Made by a program: the position numbers and the translations under genes. A model generated the notes under the pieces. The model made no database searches. It saw nothing but the letters and a program-made list of their open reading frames with translations, and was not told the DNA's origin. A DNA stretch of 64,000 bases, taken from assembly GCA_029959295.1 (NCBI GenBank), contig JASCOH010000001.1, positions 434,001 to 498,000 of the forward strand. The letters are read 5' to 3'. The DNA is from Flavobacteriaceae bacterium PS02334. GTDB lineage: Bacteria; Bacteroidota; Bacteroidia; Flavobacteriales; Flavobacteriaceae. Positions 9,183 through 17,333 of this stretch are shown piece by piece. The first letter of the stretch is position 1. The number at the start of each line of letters is the position of its first letter.

Positions 9183-9443
9183 AAAAAAAGCCACTTATTT
9201 TTCGGTAAAAAGCTAAAAAACAGCTTTCTATCGGTAAAAGCTCTGGAAGAAGACCTTTTAAAAACTCAAATCACTGCTCTTGAAAGGGGAAATCGAGATT
9301 TTAAAGCTGAGAAGGCTGTTTTGATGCAGGTGATGGGCGGAAAAATTAAGAATCAAAATTATTATGTAAGACTTCCCTTGAATTATATAAGCAAGAATCT
9401 ATTTAAAAAGCAGAACTTTGAGATAGCTAGAAATAGTAATTAA
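9183..9443 (+). pseudogene. 5'-truncated remnant of a coiled-coil protein gene
   Basis: Directly after the terminator, a frame without any ATG near its beginning stays open to a TAA at 9441-9443. It reads like real protein: KALEEDLLKTQITALERGNR, then KAVLMQVMGG and LPLNYISKNLFKK. The first part is a short coiled coil. Its own terminator follows (9517-9550), which supports former gene status. Coiled-coil tails of this type often end Bacteroidota fibre proteins, so it may be the decayed tail of a relative of the upstream gene. The left boundary is arbitrary. No start codon or ribosome site is seen. Confidence 0.35.
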
Positions 9444-9516
9444 TAAATTTACAAAGGCAAAATTGTTTCAAGAATTCTTGAGTTTGTATTGTTTTTTTGA
9501 GGTTTATTATTTGTTT

Positions 9517-9551
9517 AAATCCCCATCGTTTTTTTATGGTGGGGATTTTTA
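9517..9551 (+). terminator. Terminator after the remnant
   Basis: The stem AAATCCCCA/TGGGGATTT is followed by a short T run. It lies about 70 nt after the remnant's stop codon and 40 nt before the next gene. Confidence 0.65.
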
Positions 9552-9589
9552 AAATTGCAACATTAATCTATAACCAATAACAAATTATC

Positions 9590-9781
9590 ATGAAAAAATC
9601 AGTTGTTTTAGGCGTAGCCGCGGGAGCAGTTGCCCTAGTAGCCACGGCATTAATAATCAAAAAATTAAATCTTGTCGATAAAATGCTTTGCAGAGCTGAC
9701 AATCTAACCGGAAAATTATCAGATTTCTGCGACGTTATTCCAAAAGGAGAAGAAAGAAACGTAAGCAAACAGTTTAAATAA
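9590..9781 (+). CDS. Small membrane-anchored protein, function unknown
   Basis: A 63-aa protein with an Ala/Val-rich N-terminal membrane segment (VVLGVAAGAVALVATALII, residues 5-23) and a charged C-terminal half (KLNLVDKMLCRADNLTGKLSDFCDVIPKG) with two Cys. It resembles in outline the YtxH-like single-span stress proteins of Bacteroidota, but no clear family match can be claimed. The gene sits alone between two strong terminators, convergent with the SRPBCC gene. Confidence 0.6.
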   Translation: MKKSVVLGVAAGAVALVATALIIKKLNLVDKMLCRADNLTGKLSDFCDVIPKGEERNVSKQFK

Positions 9782-9788
9782 AAATAAA

Positions 9789-9826
9789 AAAAGCAGTTCT
9801 AAATTTAGAACTGCTTTTTTTTTTAG
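9789..9826. terminator. Bidirectional terminator between convergent genes
   Basis: AAGCAGTTCTAAATTTAGAACTGCTT forms a long perfect stem with A and T runs on each side. Confidence 0.88.
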
Positions 9827-9827
9827 G

Positions 9828-10496
9828 TTATTTATTTTCAATAAACTCCTTAAACCTCCTGACGTCTTGTTCGACCATATTTTCAAAAATAGGATTCAAG
9901 ACTTTGGCCGCCATTTCTCCAGTCTTTTCAAAAGGAGCTCGGTAAGAAATGACAATATTCATCTTGGTGCCAAAGCTTCCATTGTCGTGAAATTCGACCT
10001 TTCCCACATTGTGTACAAAGGCATCTGCAAAAGAACGCCAGCTGATTTCTTTATTTTCAACATCTTTGATGATGGCCGCCTTCCAAGAAAGGTTGCCGAT
10101 GTCTCCAGGAATCCTTGCCTTCCACTCTGAAATTTCATCATCTATAATAGTAACACTTTCAAGATGCTTCATAAATAAGGGAAGGTTTTCGAGCTTGCGC
10201 CAAAATTGGTATACAAAATTGACGGGCTTGTTGATGGTCAAGGTTACCTTTATATTTACGTTTGAAACCTTTGGCGGTTCAAGCGTCTGCCCCGCCAGCT
10301 TATATCCCGGACAGTGACCGGTCACTCCTCTGAAAATCATAAAAGCAGAAAGCAGTGCCCTGGGATAGCTTTTAGGTTTTTTCGCCAGCGAATTATAAAG
10401 CATCAGCGAGCCTGAAAGCACCGAAACCACACGCTCGGTTTGCGAAACATTCACTTCCAGATTTTGTACTTTTTCAATTATAGTAGAGTTGCTCAT
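9828..10496 (-). CDS. DUF2892 plus SRPBCC (polyketide cyclase-like) protein
   Basis: A 222-aa two-part protein. Residues about 10-70 match the YgaP-like DUF2892 pattern (short membrane helices, then FRGVTGHCPGYKLAG with a conserved Cys). Residues about 78-220 form an SRPBCC/cyclase fold that starts with VTLTINKPVNFVYQFWRKLENLPLFMKHLESV and ends with a long helix FENMVEQDVRRFKEFIEN. Such fusions are common in Bacteroidota and are often found near stress genes. The ligand is unknown. It faces the small membrane protein gene across a shared terminator. Confidence 0.8.
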   Translation of the reverse strand: MSNSTIIEKVQNLEVNVSQTERVVSVLSGSLMLYNSLAKKPKSYPRALLSAFMIFRGVTGHCPGYKLAGQTLEPPKVSNVNIKVTLTINKPVNFVYQFWRKLENLPLFMKHLESVTIIDDEISEWKARIPGDIGNLSWKAAIIKDVENKEISWRSFADAFVHNVGKVEFHDNGSFGTKMNIVISYRAPFEKTGEMAAKVLNPIFENMVEQDVRRFKEFIENK

Positions 10497-10859
10497 AATT
10501 TAGATATATTGGTTTAATGTATGTCAAAGTCCTATTAAAGTTATAAAATCAAATAATCAATATGCGATTTTAAGAAGCTGTTAACCGTTATTTAACATTG
10601 CTAGTCTTAAAAACATAAAAAATTGTTAATCAACAAATTATAGATAAAAAAAGTAAAACACTCAAACTGCTAAACACCAAACAATTAAAAGAATTATAAT
10701 CAATAAAAAACGATTTTCAATTAACATAATTTAAAGAAATGGTCAATTGTGTAATAATTAATTAAAATACTGTAAATATTTAACAGCTATTGAATTGGAT
10801 ATTTGTAAAAGTAAAAATGGTATAATCCATTTAATTGTAAACCTAAAACCTATCACAAA
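10497..10859. other. 363-nt AT-rich intergenic region
   Basis: This divergent region is very AT-rich, with poly-A and TTAAT runs. It presumably holds the promoters for the SRPBCC gene and the lipoprotein gene. I see no ORF, repeat or stable hairpin in it. Confidence 0.5.
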
Positions 10860-11366
10860 ATGAAAAATTTAAGAATTTTAGCAATGGCTGCTTTAGCAAT
10901 CACATTAGGATCATGTTCGTCGGATGACAACAGCGACAACAACTCAGGAAGCATCGAAGGAACTTATGAGCTAAGAGAATTCAACACTTCAGCAGCAACT
11001 GATTTTAATCAAGACGGAACATCTTCAACTAACCAGATGTCAGAAACAAACTGTTATAACGACAGCCAGCTTACATTTAGATCAGACAATACATTTACAT
11101 ATGAAATTGCTTATCTTTCAGTAAACGCAGATGCCAGCTCTTCTTGTACTTCTTATGAAGTAGATGGAACTTGGTCAGCAACTAACAACACTTTGACTGC
11201 AACTTATGAAAATCTAGAAGGTGATGACGTTGTTATAAACTTTGCAAGAACAGATGACGGAAGAACATTAACTGAAACTAGAACGTTGACAAATTATCCT
11301 GATAGAAATTCAGACGGTGGTGCTGTTACTAGATTGGGAAGCGTACAGTTAGTTTTCAAAAAATAA
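10860..11366 (+). CDS. Lipocalin-like lipoprotein
   Basis: A 168-aa protein with a lipoprotein signal (AITLGSCSS, Cys20) followed by an Asp/Asn/Ser linker. The rest has the strand pattern of lipocalin-like DUF5004-type proteins: SIEGTYELREFNT at the start, QLTFRSDNTFTYE, EVDGTWSATNNTLTATYE, and VQLVFKK at the end. Three Cys in the middle (two flanking DASSS, one in ETNCYND) could form a disulfide. Location is probably the outer membrane or periplasm. Ligand and role are unknown. A terminator follows at 11392. Confidence 0.7.
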   Translation: MKNLRILAMAALAITLGSCSSDDNSDNNSGSIEGTYELREFNTSAATDFNQDGTSSTNQMSETNCYNDSQLTFRSDNTFTYEIAYLSVNADASSSCTSYEVDGTWSATNNTLTATYENLEGDDVVINFARTDDGRTLTETRTLTNYPDRNSDGGAVTRLGSVQLVFKK

Positions 11367-11391
11367 ACTATCTAATTACTCAAATACTATT

Positions 11392-11427
11392 AAACTGCTT
11401 TCCAAATCGGAAAGCGGTTTTTTTTTG
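11392..11427 (+). terminator. Terminator after the lipocalin-like gene
   Basis: The stem ACTGCTTTCC/GGAAAGCGGT (one mismatch) is followed by nine T. Confidence 0.75.
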
Positions 11428-11534
11428 TTTACTACCTAGATTTCAGAATGATATAAAATAAATTATAAATGCTATAAAATAAAATGCTGAAGGATTGATG
11501 AACTTTGAATAAATCAAACCTAAATAAACTAGTT

Positions 11535-12191
11535 ATGAAAAATTCAAATTCTACTGCTAAGAACAGTAAAGCTCCAGCTGCAAAAAGCACTGCCAGCAAG
11601 CCAAAATCTACTACTGCCGATAAAAAGTCTGCGGCATCAAAAACTGCAACAACTTCAAAAGGAACTATCAAGCCAAAAGCAAGCGCTGCTGACGGCCTGA
11701 GAGAATTGTTTGAAGACTCTTTAAAAGACATCTATTGGGCAGAAAAAGCGCTGACGAAGGCATTGCCAAAAATGGCTAAAAACGCAACTTCAGAAAACTT
11801 AAAAACTGCAATAGAAGATCACTTGAGTGTGACTAAAGAACAAGTTTCAAGACTGGAGCAGGTTTTTGAAATCATCGGAAAAAAAGCTGTTGCAAAAAAA
11901 TGCGATGCCATGGAAGGCTTGATTAAAGAAGGCGAAAGCATCATGGAAGAAACACAGCCGGGTGCTGTTCGTGATGCTGGAATTATCGCTGCTTCCCAAA
12001 AAATCGAGCATTATGAAATTGCAACTTACGGAACACTTTGCGCTTTCGCTAAAACTTTAGGTGAAGACGAAGCGGTACAGCTTTTAGAAGCAACTTTGGC
12101 TGAAGAAAAAGAAGCTGATGTGACTTTAACAGAGGCCGCTTACAACACCATCAATTTTGATGCAGCAGATGATATTGACGAGGAAGAATAA
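11535..12191 (+). CDS. YciF/YciE-family (DUF892) ferritin-like protein
   Basis: The ATG at 11535 (MKNSNSTAKNSKAP) is chosen over an upstream TTG. The product has about 218 aa. The first 55 residues are a Lys/Ala/Ser/Thr tail resembling a histone H1 tail, perhaps DNA-binding. The remainder is the DUF892 four-helix bundle: LRELFEDSLKDIYWAEKALTKALPKM, HLSVTKEQVSRLEQVFE, KIEHYEIATYGTL and LLEATLAEEKEADVTL, with Glu and His in positions expected for a di-iron site. The family is stress-induced. The gene starts a cluster with Zn-alcohol dehydrogenase, Ku and LigD. Confidence 0.85.
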   Translation: MKNSNSTAKNSKAPAAKSTASKPKSTTADKKSAASKTATTSKGTIKPKASAADGLRELFEDSLKDIYWAEKALTKALPKMAKNATSENLKTAIEDHLSVTKEQVSRLEQVFEIIGKKAVAKKCDAMEGLIKEGESIMEETQPGAVRDAGIIAASQKIEHYEIATYGTLCAFAKTLGEDEAVQLLEATLAEEKEADVTLTEAAYNTINFDAADDIDEEE

Positions 12192-12209
12192 AAACTAAAA
12201 AAAATTGCT

Positions 12210-12479
12210 ATGATGAACGACAGAAAAAACGAAGAGGACTTTGCCGAAAATGAAAAGCGTGGCATCGATAATCCCGAATTGAATAGAGATCAAAATGACG
12301 ACAAAGACAGAGATTTTGATACGGAAGCCGAGGAAGAAGATGAAAATGATGATTTCCACACAAACGGAATTGATGAGGAACATTCATTAACAGATGATGA
12401 AGACGCTGACGAAGATCCACAGCAGACAAAGCAAAATCAAGAGCGTACAGGAACTGATACAAATCCTGATCGTCAATAA
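12210..12479 (+). CDS. Highly acidic small protein
   Basis: An 89-aa protein composed almost entirely of Asp, Glu, Asn, Gln, Arg and Thr, with DTEAEEEDENDD in the middle. It has no hydrophobic core and is probably intrinsically disordered. It starts 18 nt after the YciF-like gene, so it is likely cotranscribed. I recognise no family. A partner role for the basic tail of the upstream protein is possible but untested. Confidence 0.6.
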   Translation: MMNDRKNEEDFAENEKRGIDNPELNRDQNDDKDRDFDTEAEEEDENDDFHTNGIDEEHSLTDDEDADEDPQQTKQNQERTGTDTNPDRQ

Positions 12480-12551
12480 GATTTGCAAATTACCGAAAAG
12501 TGGGGCTTGCTCCACTTTTTTTATAAACCAAAACCAACTAAATTAATAACT

Positions 12552-13709
12552 ATGAAAGCATTAGTATTTCACAAGCCAAAACACGTGAGCGTTGACACAG
12601 TCGATGACCCGACAATTGAAGAAAACAGAGATGTTATCTTAAAAGTAACTTCGACAGCCATCTGCGGATCTGATTTACACATTTACAACGGATTTTTTCC
12701 ACAGCCGAAACCGATGGTTTTGGGACATGAATTTATGGGAATCGTCGAGGAAGTCGGAAGCGGCGTCAAAAATCTGAAGAAAGGCGATCGCGTGGTCGTT
12801 CCCTTCCCTATTTCTTGCGGCACTTGCCATTTCTGCAATATGAATCTGCCTACGCACTGCGAAAGCTCTAATCCTGAGCATTATGGTCCAGAAGGTGGAT
12901 TATTAGAAGGAAAAGGCGGCGCATTGTTTGGATATACAGATTTATATGGAGGTTACAGTGGCGGTCAGGCTGAATTAGTCCGCGTTCCGTATGCAGATTT
13001 CGGACCAAGAATTATTCCTGATAATTTAACCGATGAACAGGCACTTTTTCTAACAGATATTTTCCCAACCGGATGGTCTGCGATTGACTGGGCAGAATTA
13101 AAAGGGGGTGAAACCGTAGTGATTTTTGGTGCTGGACCAGTCGGAATTATGGCAATGAAATCAGCATGGCTTCAAGGCGCTGGAAGAGTTATCGCTGTCG
13201 ATACGCAACAATACCGTCTTGATAAAGCAAAATTGGTGGCAAACGTAGAAACAATTAACGGCAAAGAAAATGATGCTGTCGAATTGATCAGACAAATGAC
13301 TGGCGGTTATGGAGCCGATGTCTGCGTTGACGCCGTTGGAATGGAAGCCGACCAAAGCTTCTTAAGCAAAGCCAAAAATTTAATTCAAGGCGAAGTCGGA
13401 ACGATGAAGGTTTTAGGCTATTGTTTTGATGCGGTTCGCCGTGGCGGAACCGTGACTGTCGTTGGCGTTTATGGTTCTCCATATGATAATTTCCCTTTAT
13501 ACCAATGGTTTGATAAAGGTGTAAAATTACGTGGCGGACAAGCTCCAGTTCACAATTATATTGATCATCTGATTGATTTGGTTGCAACAGGAAAAGTGGT
13601 TTTGGAAGACGTAATTACACACAAAGTAGCTTTATCTGAAGCTTCTAAAATGTATGACATTTTCAATAAAAAAGAAGACAACTGCGTGAAAGTCGTGTTA
13701 AAGCCTTAA
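12552..13709 (+). CDS. Zinc-dependent alcohol dehydrogenase (formaldehyde dehydrogenase-like)
   Basis: The ATG at 12552 (MKALVFHKPKHVSVD) is preferred over an upstream TTG. The product has 385 aa. The catalytic zinc site Cys-Gly-Ser-Asp-Leu-His and GHEFMG are in the first 70 residues. A structural-zinc loop with Cys in CGTCHFCNMNLPTHC follows, and the NAD-binding motif is VVIFGAGPVGIMAM. The insert GGLLEGKGGALFGYTDLYGGYSGGQAE matches the glutathione-independent formaldehyde dehydrogenase-like branch. It lies in the stress cluster before ku. The true substrate is unknown. Confidence 0.9.
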   Translation: MKALVFHKPKHVSVDTVDDPTIEENRDVILKVTSTAICGSDLHIYNGFFPQPKPMVLGHEFMGIVEEVGSGVKNLKKGDRVVVPFPISCGTCHFCNMNLPTHCESSNPEHYGPEGGLLEGKGGALFGYTDLYGGYSGGQAELVRVPYADFGPRIIPDNLTDEQALFLTDIFPTGWSAIDWAELKGGETVVIFGAGPVGIMAMKSAWLQGAGRVIAVDTQQYRLDKAKLVANVETINGKENDAVELIRQMTGGYGADVCVDAVGMEADQSFLSKAKNLIQGEVGTMKVLGYCFDAVRRGGTVTVVGVYGSPYDNFPLYQWFDKGVKLRGGQAPVHNYIDHLIDLVATGKVVLEDVITHKVALSEASKMYDIFNKKEDNCVKVVLKP

Positions 13710-13762
13710 GTTTTTATACAGAAAAATGGTAAATTTAAGAGACACTTTTTAATCTAAAACCT

Positions 13763-14551
13763 ATGAAAGCAATTTGGCGAGGAGGCATCAGCTTTGGTTT
13801 GGTCAACATTCCAATCCGACTTTACAGTGGCGCGACGACGCACAATATTGAATTGGATATGATTCGAAAGAAAGACCAATGCCAGATTCAATATGTTCGT
13901 GTCTGCAAAAAAGATGGAAAAGAAGTGCCTTGGGACGAAATTGCAAAAGGGTATAAAAAGGAAGACGGCGATTATGTAATTCTAGACAAAGCCGATTTTG
14001 CCAAAGCGATGCCTGAAAAAACGCAGACGATTGACATTTTTGAATTTGTCTTGGAGAAAGAAATTCCGTCGCAATATCTTGAAAAACCTTATATAGTAGA
14101 GCCCGCGAAGGAAGCCAAGAAAACCTATGCTTTGCTTCGCGAGGCTTTAAAAAAATCTGGAAAAGTGGGATTGGCAAAATTCGTGCTTCGAAATACAGAA
14201 CATTTGGGAATTTTAAAAGTCGAAGAAGATGCTATTTTACTAATCCAAATTCGGTTCAACCAAGATTTGCGCGATCCATCAGAAGCGAAAATTCCGGATG
14301 ACGTGAAAATTTCGAAGAAAGAATTGGATATGGCGATGTCGATTATCGATCAATTGACAGACAAATTTGAGCCTGAAAAATACAAAGACACTTATAAAGA
14401 GGAGCTGATAAAGCTAATCAAGAAGAAAGCCAAAGCCAAAGGAAAACCTGTCAAAAAAGAAGAAACGGAAGAAAAACCTAAAGCTAAAAAAGGAGCTTCT
14501 GACGATTTATTGGAACAATTGAAAGCAAGTTTAGAAGCTATAAAAAACTAA
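13763..14551 (+). CDS. ku: Ku DNA end-binding protein
   Basis: A 262-aa bacterial Ku. It forms a homodimer that encircles DNA double-strand ends and recruits LigD in non-homologous end joining. It starts with the typical MKAIWRGGISFGLVNIPIRLYS and keeps the central DKADFAKAMPEKTQTIDIFEFV and the beta-barrel strands. The C-terminal tail is rich in Lys, as in other bacterial Ku proteins. The stop lies 3 nt before the ligD start, so the two genes are translationally coupled. Confidence 0.97.
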   Translation: MKAIWRGGISFGLVNIPIRLYSGATTHNIELDMIRKKDQCQIQYVRVCKKDGKEVPWDEIAKGYKKEDGDYVILDKADFAKAMPEKTQTIDIFEFVLEKEIPSQYLEKPYIVEPAKEAKKTYALLREALKKSGKVGLAKFVLRNTEHLGILKVEEDAILLIQIRFNQDLRDPSEAKIPDDVKISKKELDMAMSIIDQLTDKFEPEKYKDTYKEELIKLIKKKAKAKGKPVKKEETEEKPKAKKGASDDLLEQLKASLEAIKN

Positions 14552-14554
14552 ATT

Positions 14555-17206
14555 ATGGCACTTGAGAAATACAACGAAAAGCGAGATTTTTCCAAAACCA
14601 AGGAACCAAAAGGAATTAAAAAAGCGTCAAAAGGAGAATTGACTTATGTAATCCAAAAGCATGATGCCTCAAGACTTCATTATGATTTTCGCTTGGAAAT
14701 TGACGGTGTTTTGGTAAGCTGGGCGGTTCCAAAAGGACCTTCTGCAAATACTTCCGACAAACGTCTGGCAGTTCAAACCGAAGATCATCCGATGGGTTAT
14801 TTTGACTTCGAAGGCACGATTCCCAAAGGCGAATATGGCGGTGGCACGGTCATGGTTTGGGACTACGGAACATATCGACCTGAAAATGCCGAAGGTGCGA
14901 TTTCTCAAGATAATAAATTGATGAAAAAACAGCTTTCGGATGGTTCTATAAAAATTATCCTGAAAGGGAAAAAACTTCAAGGCGCTTGGCATTTGGTCCA
15001 AATGAAAGGCAAGGAAAATATGTGGCTTTTGATGAAATCGAAAGATGAATTTGCCGGTGCGAAAGTAAAATTTGATGAAAATTCAGCAATTTCTGGATTG
15101 GATTTCAAAGGAATTGAAGAAAACGGAAATGTTTACAGTTCTAATAAAGGAAAAAAATTATCCAAAACGGAAGCTAAAAAAGAAATAGAAAAACAAACTG
15201 AAAAAGAATCAGAGGAAGAAAAACCAAAACTAAAATTAAAAAAAAATGATTCCGAATTTTCTGCAGAAGATTTGGCAGAAGCTGAAAAAATAAAAGGTTT
15301 TCCAGAAAATTGGCGTCCGCAGTTGGCTACTTTAGCCGAAGAACCGTTTGACAATGACGACTGGATTTTTGAAAATAAATTCGACGGTTACCGCGCTTTG
15401 GCACAAATAAAAAGCAACAAAGTGAACTTGATTTCCCGAAACGGAATTTCGTTCAATTCAAAATACAAAGAAATCGTAACTACGTTAGAAAAAGTCAGCG
15501 ATGACATGATTCTCGATGGCGAAGTCGTGGTGGAAGATTCCAAAGGGAAGAGCAATTTTCAATGGTTGCAGCATTTTGATGAAGATCCTAAAAACGGAAC
15601 TTTGAAGTTTTATGTTTTTGACATACTTTATTTTAAAGGCTATGATTTGCGAAATTTAGAATTAATCCAGAGGAAAAAAATCTTGAAAGCAGTTCTTCCA
15701 AAATTAGAGAATATCCTCTTTTCTTCGCATACAATCGGCCAGGGTTTGGAAACTTTCAAAGCGATTGAAAAATTAGGAGGCGAAGGAATCATTGCCAAAA
15801 AAAGCGCTTCGAAATATTATGAAAACAAACGTTCTAAAGATTGGCTGAAAATCAAAAACAGCAAACAGCAAGAAATGATAATCGGCGGTTTTACGGATCC
15901 AAGCGGAAGCAGAAATGGGCTTGGAGCCTTGCTTTTAGGATTTTATGAAGGCGATGATTTTATCTATTCTGGAAAAGTGGGAACTGGATTTTCTGATGAA
16001 ATTTTAAAAGAACTCCGTACTAAATTAGACAAAATCGAGCGAAAAACGGCTCCGTTCAAAACGCCACCAAAATTGAAGGGAACGCATTGGGTTTCGCCAC
16101 AATTGGTGGCTCAAATCAAATTTTCTGAATGGACCGATTCAGGAAGTCTGCGCCATCCTGTGTATATCGGCTTGCGAACTGATAAAAAAGCAGAAGATGT
16201 CATTCGGGAAAAAGAAATTGCTACAGAAAAAATCGTTTCTGAAACAAAATCCGAAGAAAAGGAAACGAAAAAAGCAGCTACAAAAACTGCTTCCGAAGGA
16301 AAAAAATCATCTGATGCTAAAAAAGAATTTTCGGATAACCAAGTTGAATTTTCAAACTTGGACAAAGTTTTCTGGCCTAAAGAAAAATATACAAAAGGAG
16401 ATGTGATCGAATATTACAACGCAATCGCCGACTACATCCTGCCCTATTTAAAAGACCGCCCGCAATCTTTATTAAGAAATCCAAACGGAATTGCGAAGCC
16501 TGGTTTTTTCCAGAAAAATGTCGAAGGCCAAGTCCCAGATTGGATCAAAACGCGCAAACTGAAGTCAAAATCTACTGGCGAAAGCATCACTTATTTGCTT
16601 TGCCAAGACCGCGATACATTATTATTTTTGGCAAATTGGGGCTGCATCGAAATCAATCCTTGGAGCAGTCGCGTTGGAACTTTGAACAATCCAGATTATA
16701 TTATTTTTGATCTGGATCCGAATGAAGCAGATATGAAAAAAATTGTCAAAACAGCTTTGACATTGAAAGAAATCCTTGATTTGCTTCAAGTTCCGGCGTA
16801 TGTAAAAACTTCTGGCGGTAAAGGAATTCACGTTTTTATTCCTGTCTTGCCAAAATATTCTTACGACCAAACTCGGGAATTCTCACATTTGGTAAGTCAA
16901 ATGGTCTTAAAAAAATTGCCAGAAATTGTGAGTTTAGAAAGAAGTCCGGCTAAAAGAAAAGGAAAGGTTTATCTTGATTTTTTACAAAACGGAAAAGGAA
17001 AAACGATGTCCAGCATTTATTCGCTACGGCCAAGAGAAGGCGCAAATGCCAGCACGCCATTAGATTGGGATGAAATTAATGACACATTAGATTTAGGAAA
17101 ATTCAATATCAAAACTATTCCAAAAAGACTTCAAGAAAAAGGCGATTTGTGGGCAAATTTCTTTGACGATGCGATCGATTTGAAAACTATTTTAGAACGA
17201 ATTTAG
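14555..17206 (+). CDS. ligD: ATP-dependent DNA ligase D (PE-ligase-polymerase)
   Basis: An 883-aa multidomain end-joining enzyme. Residues about 30-190 are the 3'-phosphoesterase, with His36, His42, Asp44 and His78 in the QKHDASRLHYDF and EDHPMGYFDF blocks. A charged linker follows (195-240). Residues about 250-555 are the ligase, with adenylated Lys275 in ENKFDGYR and the DGEVVV motif. After a second Lys/Glu linker, residues about 595-880 are the primase-type polymerase, with metal ligands Asp719 and Asp721 in IIFDLDP and SGGKGIHVFIP. Domain order PE-Lig-Pol is common in Bacteroidota. It repairs double-strand breaks together with Ku. Confidence 0.97.
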   Translation: MALEKYNEKRDFSKTKEPKGIKKASKGELTYVIQKHDASRLHYDFRLEIDGVLVSWAVPKGPSANTSDKRLAVQTEDHPMGYFDFEGTIPKGEYGGGTVMVWDYGTYRPENAEGAISQDNKLMKKQLSDGSIKIILKGKKLQGAWHLVQMKGKENMWLLMKSKDEFAGAKVKFDENSAISGLDFKGIEENGNVYSSNKGKKLSKTEAKKEIEKQTEKESEEEKPKLKLKKNDSEFSAEDLAEAEKIKGFPENWRPQLATLAEEPFDNDDWIFENKFDGYRALAQIKSNKVNLISRNGISFNSKYKEIVTTLEKVSDDMILDGEVVVEDSKGKSNFQWLQHFDEDPKNGTLKFYVFDILYFKGYDLRNLELIQRKKILKAVLPKLENILFSSHTIGQGLETFKAIEKLGGEGIIAKKSASKYYENKRSKDWLKIKNSKQQEMIIGGFTDPSGSRNGLGALLLGFYEGDDFIYSGKVGTGFSDEILKELRTKLDKIERKTAPFKTPPKLKGTHWVSPQLVAQIKFSEWTDSGSLRHPVYIGLRTDKKAEDVIREKEIATEKIVSETKSEEKETKKAATKTASEGKKSSDAKKEFSDNQVEFSNLDKVFWPKEKYTKGDVIEYYNAIADYILPYLKDRPQSLLRNPNGIAKPGFFQKNVEGQVPDWIKTRKLKSKSTGESITYLLCQDRDTLLFLANWGCIEINPWSSRVGTLNNPDYIIFDLDPNEADMKKIVKTALTLKEILDLLQVPAYVKTSGGKGIHVFIPVLPKYSYDQTREFSHLVSQMVLKKLPEIVSLERSPAKRKGKVYLDFLQNGKGKTMSSIYSLRPREGANASTPLDWDEINDTLDLGKFNIKTIPKRLQEKGDLWANFFDDAIDLKTILERI

Positions 17207-17333
17207 TAAGCTATTACTAGTCGTTTTCTCTCAATTTTGGGAAGATTTTAATAAAAATTTGATTTTTAAGTAGTATTTTTAAGTACCCTAAGAAGTTGCG
17301 GATTAAGCAATTTTAAAAAACAAATAAATCAAA

